Assembly (NCBI GenBank): GCA_032622095.1
Contig: CP136065.1
Span: forward strand, 154,757,577-154,821,576
Reading direction: 5' to 3'
Source: Siphonodentalium dalli
Taxonomy: Eukaryota > Mollusca > Scaphopoda > Gadilida > Siphonodentaliidae
Length of the DNA: 64,000 nucleotides
The position numbers and the translations under genes are program-made. A model generated the notes under the pieces. The model worked only from the letters and a program-made list of their open reading frames with translations. It did no database searches and had not been told where the DNA came from. Shown piece after piece: positions 57,546 through 64,000 of this stretch; positions within the stretch are counted from its first letter, which is position 1, and each line of letters opens with the position of its first letter.

Positions 57546-57553
57546 CTTCAGGG

Positions 57554-57989
57554 TTTAACATACCTGTAACTTATTATCAGATCTGAAAATAGATCAGGTT
57601 TTCCCAGTGACGTTCAACATCACAATGTCTTGTCCAATCAAATCTTGTTTCATATAATAAAACTGGCCCTTGGAAGTCAATATTCACCTCCGCCTACGGC
57701 CTTGGTGAATATTGCCACTAATACTGGTACATGTACTACCATACTATACTGCATAGCAAGATATATTTCTCATTATGAAACTCGCCTGACAATTTTCCTA
57801 GTCCTACATGTGACGTGTGCCAATTTAAGTACAATCATTCATGCGACAGAGACATTGTTCACTTTAATCAGCACACCAAGAGCTCTGTCAATTCTTAACT
57901 ACTGCAATAACAGAACAGTACTGATCAAGCAATCATGTCCGCAGATAAGATATCGTCACAATGTTTCATTACTGATTTTGCCTGATACT
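57554..57989. other. No gene; small hairpin
   Basis: aatattcacctccgcctacg and its partly paired ggtgaatatt at 57679-57715. The 173-codon frame 57630-58151 crosses this and the GGTCCG block below; see rejected list. Confidence 0.4.
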
Positions 57990-58112
57990 CATTACCATTG
58001 GGCGAAAGTGGACTGGACAGGAGAGGGTTGGACTGGTCCAAATGGTCCGATCACGGCTATGGTCCAGGGGCGGACCGGACCGGTCAAGGGTGCTCCGGTC
58101 TGGTCCGCATCC
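57990..58112. mobile_element. Solo end of a GGTCCG-type hAT-like element
   Basis: GGTCC/GGACC motifs recur at least eight times in 57998-58105 and the block ends ggtccgcatccctac; inverted this reads TAGGGATGCGGACC, a hAT-style terminus. No partner end found nearby. Confidence 0.45.
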
Positions 58113-59214
58113 CTACATACTATGATTGGAATGGAACAGCACAGAAGTTGATGTTTGGTTCAGTAACAGGGTTTGTAAGGGCAGATATGTGACGCATAAG
58201 AGCCAGACAGGACATGGAGGTCAATATCCATTGAGACAGGATCGCTTTCAATTCTGAGAAACGACCTCATACAACCACTGCAAATTTGAGAATCATGGAA
58301 GACAAATCTTTGAGATCATTGAGGAGCTCTCACGGCACCTAATCGTAGATCACCCCATTTCATAGACACAATTGAGATTCCAATGTCAATCAGACGACGA
58401 GGCACGCTAGAGATATTATGATCACTGTGCCGTCAGGACCAATACCACATGAGGGATCAATAGATTACATAATGTCGGAGCTTCTAGTTCTCTTTCCATC
58501 TAATAAACCTGTCTCGTCGGAGAATAAACATTCCGACAATTGGATATCTTGATCAAGCCAGCTACACCTAGGAAATATAAACTAGTCTCAGCTACAGACA
58601 CTAAACCATTAGTGGGGAGTTGAAATATGTAGGACTCTTATTATCAATTCATTGAGTGATATCCTTCTACTATACACAATCATGAAATGAGTCCCGCATG
58701 AGTCACTATAAAACAGCGATATTGCTGCCAGAGTGGAGTGTGCCATTGTTATATGTAAATTGGTATTTATCGATACTTGCAGAAAGTCATGTAGCAGGGT
58801 ACCCACAGGTCAGACATAATGAATGTCAAGGCTGTCAAGGCCATTTGAGAAATCTTCAGGGGTTTCCAAGTCACTCTTTTCTGCAATTCAGAGGCATTCA
58901 AAGCTGTTTGTTGGCAATATTCCAAGTTTTAAAAATATTTGCAACTAGCTGAAATGGGAAGGGAGCCTTTATTCAGAGTCAGAGGGGCCTGCGGCCCCTG
59001 CACAAAAATGGACTGTGGAGCACACATTTTGATATTAGACAGAGCCTTTATTCAGCAGCTGCCCCTTTGCACTTCATGCACATTTTGATTGTTTAAACAT
59101 TTTGATTTTGTTTTTTAATTAAAAACATTTTTTTTTAGAACTCCTTGCTCAATCTCACAAAAAAAATTTGTTTGTTTGTTTTTTAAATCCAAATTTTGAA
59201 AAACTGACGCTAGC
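58113..59214. other. No confident gene
   Basis: Direct repeat of the 56250 block at 58410-58470. Short open frames lack motifs. T-rich tract near 59110-59190. Confidence 0.4.
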
Positions 59215-59345
59215 ATAACATCCGTCAGGGTACCCTGAGTCAACACACCAAATTTGGTTGAAATTCGTCCAGGGGTCTGGGAGAAAAATTGCAAACAGAC
59301 AGACAGATGGATAGACAGGTCCTACTCTTTATTATATACATGTAT
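59215..59345. mobile_element. Short GACGGACGG-type tail
   Basis: 'ccaaatttggttgaaattcg', gcaaacagacagacagatgg and cctactctttattatatac at the end. Confidence 0.55.
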
Positions 59346-60035
59346 AAAGATGCAATAGATCGCTAGCAATGAAGTAATTACACAGAGAGTAATTAGTCTG
59401 GCTGTCGATTTTGTCTGAGACAAATTCAAGGCAGAATGTAATGTCAAATCTATCACAGTTAATAGTTAATAGACAGTTAAACATATTGTTAGTAAATCAA
59501 ATATCATCTAAAATTTATAATTGTAATACCAAAGACTACCTGTGTATAGAAGAATTTTAAAATAACGGTTTAACACCTGGATGTGATGTTCATGGATGCT
59601 ATCTAATAGGCTGAAAGCAGATTTAGTGAGGCAGTGAGGCATACATGTTCACATCAATTCTCAAACGACAAAGTCATCAAAAAACATTGAACAGTGTCAA
59701 CAGTGAAATCCCACCCTCTCCCCCAGCCAGAATGGAATGGCCATTGTGATTGGCTAAATCCAATTCTGCCAAAAGTGCATGTCCTTGTGGATTCCAAAAT
59801 TGTTGATAATGACTAGAAATCTTGTATGTGCTGTTCATGCAAATTTAAGAATAAATAATACTGGAATGTGACTCACCTGAAATAATTTCTATTTTTTTAT
59901 TTTTATCTCAAATTCCAAAGAATATACGTCTCTAGAAACGTATTTGTATCTTCTCAGTTGCAAGGAAAACAGGGTTTTCTGGACATGAAATTTCATTTTA
60001 ACCCTGATTTAATATACAATTTTAGAATTCATAAC
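59346..60035. other. No gene; isolated strong donor
   Basis: On the minus strand, aattatttcag is followed by gtgagtcac (boundary 59876/59877), a consensus donor. The upstream sequence is not open, so at most a 5' UTR exon ends here; transcript data needed. Confidence 0.3.
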
Positions 60036-60037
60036 TA

Positions 60038-61221
60038 CAGTAAAACCTCTGCAAACCAAACACCCTTTCTGTTTGGTTTTATAAAGAGGTGTTCGGTTTA
60101 TAGAAAATCGCACCACCATCGGAATGTATTGACGTCGTTACTAAGAGCTGTCGAAGCACAACCAACTCATTATTTAATTTAACTTTATTCAATAAAGTAC
60201 TGAATAAAATATAAATAACAGATGATACATGGTAAAATAAGAATTAAAACATGGTATATTGATAAGACATAATACATGTACCGGTATGTGTAGCGCATGT
60301 ATTGTAGTTTTGTACTGTAGAATAAGTGTATGTCCGAATTTAATTAATTTATCTTTGTTCGGCGAATGCTTTGAACTGGATTATAACAGCAGGTGTCATA
60401 TTAGATAACTGTGCTTATTTCACACATTGAGTGAACAATGGTGACTTCACGGAGAATAGAGCACCGACACTATGTTTTTTACAACAATCATCGAGCTTAG
60501 GTGGACTCTTATTTTTACAACCACTGTCCAAACAAAACACTAATGAAGCTCGCTAAAAGTGCACGATGGCAGTGTATTGTCACCAATTCAGTTTTAATTG
60601 TAAAGGATCCCCAGTTTTCACCAAAGCCAATGTGTGAAGGAGAAGATCATTCGATCTTTTCGACCATCCTGGACACGATATCCCGGGTGTTTCGCACCCA
60701 ACTACTCTCTCTCTCTCCAAAGCCAATAAGAGCCCAGCATTTCCGTGTTCAGATTTCGGAGGTAAAAATTGATGTACTTGTTCAATTATGGACTAGAAAA
60801 GCCAGCTGATGTTCGGAATAGAGAGTTTCCGGGTTATAGAGGTAATTTTTTGTGAGAATGCATTTGGTGAATTCGGAACCAGACAAAGCATTCAGAGGGA
60901 TTTGGTTTATAGAGTTTTAATTGGAAAGTTTATTGTTTATTTGTATGGATGTTCTCATTATATTTTTCAATTAATCATTCTTCTATTATATCTCCAGGTT
61001 TCTCCTCATTCACTTGCATGGATTTCTGTTGTTAAAAAATAACACTTCTCAACATTCCTGATACTTTCATCTGATATGTCTCATTTTATATTGGTTTATT
61101 TTGACACACTCTTTGCCCCTATTGATCGATTAATTAATTTTTATTTTTATGTGTACGCATACCATAGTATGGTACACATATTGTCGATGTCCGGATTGAC
61201 CAGTTTGGAAAGGTATTACTG
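60038..61221. mobile_element. pogo/Tigger-like element with TA target site
   Basis: Ends cagtaaaacctctgcaaacc and, inverted, cagtaatacctttccaaac, with TA on both sides (60036-60037, 61222-61223). The GTTCGGTTTATAGA motif family near both ends is typical of pogo-type elements. Inside, frames at 60501-60809 and 60809-61042 show no DDE motif. The right part includes the 289-bp segment duplicated in inverse at 62673. Confidence 0.75.
60913..61201. repeat. Left arm of inverted duplication (partner 62673-62966)
   Basis: Nearly identical in reverse complement to 62673-62966 over about 290 bp, from agttttaattggaaagt to ccggattgacc. Differences are a few substitutions and a 5-bp indel. Confidence 0.9.
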
Positions 61222-61223
61222 TA

Positions 61224-62235
61224 TTATTAAACTTCCCGGTCATAATCGGCACAGAAAGTCAGCAATTCAACGTGACCATGATTTTGGATACCACTAAGTG
61301 ACAACCCCTTGTATATGTATATTAAAATACCGGTATTATAAACACATTTGTTTATACAAAGGGCCCCTGTGATTCAGAGGTGCAAAGCCAATAGTGACCG
61401 AAGGTCTTGATCATTCAAAAATGTTCAGCTGTGAATGGGTTAATAAATATTTAGGAACACTGACTGAGAGGTGCTAGTGTTCGGATCTCAGCACTTGAAG
61501 GCAGACAGAATTTATTGAATAAATCGGTTGGCTGATGACGGTATTCCCAGACAAAAGTCGATGAACATGGAATTACGCTACATCGTCTGCATAGTTATTC
61601 AATTAACATTACTAATTTAAATTTATCTCGTAATATCCCGATTCCGCTCAAGACAGAAATCAATATTGCCTGACAGGGAAATACATCGAAGCAACACTGA
61701 TACATTACGTAAACCCAACGGTGCATCAGAAAACAGCGTACGGCTGCTATTATTATCCAGGATATGTTTTGTGTGAACATGAATCAGACCCAATGATTTA
61801 ATGAACATGATACCCTGCCGGCTGCTAGCACCAGATGTTAGAGATGGTGGTTGAAGAAGGTGCAGTGTAATCAATGTTGGTAGAGGGTGATATAAGTGCA
61901 CACCTCACAACTGCACAGTGAAGGCTAAAGAAAGGTCATGTTACTGTATGAACACTATATTCCAACAATTTTTTAGAAAACAAATTAGAATCAGATTGCA
62001 GTTAATGCCAGAAGATATATGTGTTGCTGGAAGCTGGAACACTGTGTCCATAATAAAAAGTAAAATCTCAAGTTGACCTAGAACTCCAGAATAGAGTTGA
62101 CAAGCTAAACTAAACGAAAGGATCATATGCCCTTGTGAGAAAAAAAGAGCTTGTAATCAACTCTCAAGTTATGACAGATGAAGGTTGCTCTTCCCTTTTA
62201 ATATAAATATCATCGAGCAGCAATACAAAATAAAA
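61224..62235. other. No gene seen
   Basis: Short open frames on both strands (61595-61901 minus) overlap one another and lack motifs or splice sites. Confidence 0.4.
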
Positions 62236-62239
62236 CGAG

Positions 62240-62725
62240 AGGCTGAACACGATCGGCAGATGTTTAACCCATACCTTGGCGATAGTGATTAGCTATTTTC
62301 AGCTAGGAATCTAAAATCCATAACATTCAATGTTAATCTTCAAAGATTAGAACAAGTATTTTTTTTAAATATGCCCACACCTGTGTTAAAAAAATTGGAT
62401 CAAATCCATATTCGAATTCTATCTGTATTTTGGGCTGAGAAACTCACATACCAAATTTGATTTCAGATATTTTTTTTTTTAGTTATTGCAGCATGAGTGA
62501 ATTCTAAGTCGAAGAAGGGCCATAACTCCATAAAAAAAAACTTAGATCAAACCCATATTTTAACTTGATCTGTATTTTGGGCTGAGAAACAGATATACAA
62601 AATTTGGTTCTGATTGGATAAAAAAATGTTTGAGTTATCGCACCATGCGTAATGTGTCTACCACTCGTCGTCGGTCAATCCGGACATCGACAATATGTGT
62701 ACCATACTATGGTATGCGTACACAT
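62240..62725. mobile_element. GACGGACGG element, 'gtacacata' subtype, copy 3
   Basis: aacgagaggctgaacacgat, gcagatgtttaacccatacc and 'gtattttgggctgagaaac' as at 36225. The GACGGACGG run itself is lost; the end ccactcgtcgtcggtcaatc and the tgtaccatactatggtatgc hairpin are kept. Confidence 0.75.
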
Positions 62726-62966
62726 AAAAATAAAAATAAATTAATCAATCAATAGGGGCAAAGAGTGTGTCAAAATAAACCAATATAAAATGAGACATAT
62801 CAGATGAAAGTATCAGGAATGTTGAGAAGTGTTATTTTTTAACAACAGAAATCCATGCAAGTGAATGAGGAGAAACCTGGAGATATAATAGAAGAATGAT
62901 TAATTGAAAAATAAAATATAATGAGAACATCCATACAAATGAACAATAGACTTTCCAATTAAAACT
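62673..62966. repeat. Right arm of inverted duplication (partner 60913-61201)
   Basis: Begins inside the end of the 62240 element and continues about 240 bp into its flank, so the duplicated piece includes flanking DNA. Confidence 0.9.
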
Positions 62967-62994
62967 TTTAGAACTGAATGCAGGCCTTAAATTC

Positions 62995-63090
62995 CGACGC
63001 GAATCACCGAATCGATTCGCGTAATGATTCGCGCTGCCGATTTCTTGCGAATCAAAAATGATTCGCGTACATGGCTTATTTGATTCGCGC
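62995..63090. repeat. CGCGAATC/GATTCGCG motif cluster
   Basis: At least six copies of ATTCGCG or its complement in 85 bp, beginning after aggccttaaattccgac. Looks like one end of another hAT-like element; the other end is not seen. An 11-bp poly-C follows. Confidence 0.55.
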
Positions 63091-63099
63091 CAATATTTT

Positions 63100-63469
63100 T
63101 CCGTCCCCCCCCCCTGTTCCCCCTGTATGTTTGTTCGTAGAGCTTATCATATTTTTACTCTGCTAAACGTAGTGGAGCGAAGAAGTTCGCCGATGTCGCA
63201 AAGCAAGGCGAGAGTCACCTTTTAGACACTGCCTAATAATGGGACGTAACTCCGCACTTCCGGCCGGAAAATTACATTTTACACTTCCGATTCCGATAAT
63301 TTCAAAAATAAAATGCCGAAATTGCTCGATGTTTATAAAACAAGACAGTCAATGACTGTGGGGTCGCTCACCAGACTGCAAAGACTGATAAGACTGGGAC
63401 TCTGGAGACCACAACAGTCAGAACTTTTCATAATCACTTTAAAAGAAGTAGATATCTAAAGAGTTAAAT
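63100..63469. other. No gene seen
   Basis: CpG-richer than average (63160-63270). Possible interior of the hAT-like element whose end lies at 62995. Confidence 0.3.
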
Positions 63470-64000
63470 CTAAAACAAAAAATTTGGAGTTATGTCCCTG
63501 GCCCCGCCCACATTTGACCCAGTGACCTGATTTGAACAAATCTGAACCCCAGTCACCCAAGGATCCTTCATACCAAATATGAACCCATATAGCCTGATGG
63601 TATTTGAGAAGAAGTCACTTTAAGAATACTATGGAGGGAAAGAGTTATGGCCCTGGCTTCGCAACTATTTCAAGTAAACTCATTTGAACAAATCTGAATG
63701 TGAGTCACCTAGGGAACATTCACACCAAATATGAAACCATTCGGTCTTATTGTTCTGAAGATGTTTAAAAGAATTACTATGGTGGGAAAGAGTTATGGCC
63801 CTGGCTTCGCAACTATTTGACCCAGTGACTGCATTTGAACAAATCTGAATGAGAATCACCTAGGGAACATCCACACCAAATATGAACCCATTTGGTCTTA
63901 TGGTTCCAGAGGAGAAGATGTTCAAATAATTGTTGTCGGACGGATGGACGGACAGACGATAGACGGACGAGGAGTGATGACTATAGCTCCGCCGGAGCAC
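63470..64000. mobile_element. GACGGACGG element with ~155-bp units, cut by window end
   Basis: Units built on gagttatggccctggcttcg, 'catttgaacaaatctgaatg' and 'accaaatatgaacccat' near 63490, 63650 and 63800. Then cggacggatggacggacaga, ggacgaggagtgatgac and tagctccgccggagc, a palindromic end differing from the other subtypes. Confidence 0.75.

Noticed and set aside
57630-58151. Longest open frame in the window (173 codons, plus)
   Set aside because: Its last third is encoded by GGTCC/GGACC arrays of a hAT-like end (WTGPNGP-type repeats), the rest has no domain, and there is no splice or promoter support.
60501-61042. Two adjoining frames inside the pogo-like element as a transposase
   Set aside because: No helix-turn-helix or DDE motif is visible, and the second frame runs into the inverted-duplication segment.

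Overview
This window looks like intergenic and intronic DNA from a repeat-rich, AT-rich animal genome. No bacterial gene density, operons, rRNA or CRISPR arrays are visible. The repeats suggest a lophotrochozoan, most likely a bivalve mollusc: elements that begin AACAAGAGG, carry tandem blocks of the 'gggccataactct' type and end in GACGGACGG runs plus a GGGGGTATA hairpin, together with abundant tacatgtac motifs. That assignment comes from memory of repeat style and no database was searched.

The only evidence for a host gene is a set of short, well-spliced candidate exons on the minus strand. In transcription order they are 54873-54957 (with a possible start codon), 38551-38646, 36064-36165, 25907-26008, 15623-15718 and 4131-4214. 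Each has a good acceptor and donor, one open frame, and phase-1 splice sites at every internal boundary. Translation therefore stays in frame from one to the next, as expected for one gene spanning at least 50 kb. Two weaker candidates are 34834-34936 and 506-547. I do not recognise the protein.

The rest is mainly transposable elements, mostly non-autonomous. (1) A family with GGGTGAATTTAG hairpin ends, 8 copies. (2) Foldback elements with CAGTAATGCCC ends and TA target sites, about 10 copies. (3) Several TTAA-flanked families with TTAACCCTTT ends, about 20 copies. (4) hAT elements, three with visible 8-bp target duplications, and two BED zinc-finger relics. (5) tRNA-derived SINEs. (6) AACAAGAGG / GACGGACGG elements. 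(7) Larger structures with clustered subterminal motifs (GCGGT at 1.7-3.2 kb, CCGGCGAA at 30.3-31.9 kb), a 4.5-kb inverted-repeat complex at 49.4-53.9 kb, and a near-perfect inverted duplication at 60.9/62.7 kb.

Layout: 0-4.3 kb GCGGT element and the last strong exon; 4.4-6.5 kb tandem arrays; 6.6-16.6 kb dense MITEs, SINEs and one exon; 16.6-26 kb dispersed repeats, a hAT and one exon; 26-39 kb nested MITEs and two or three exons; 39-54 kb SINE, BED relic and the inverted-repeat complex; 54.9 kb possible first coding exon; 55-64 kb hAT, pogo-like and GACGGACGG elements. No autonomous transposase, immune system or new pathway is evident. The most interesting items are the exon series, the nested insertions with readable order, and the unclassified subterminal-motif elements.
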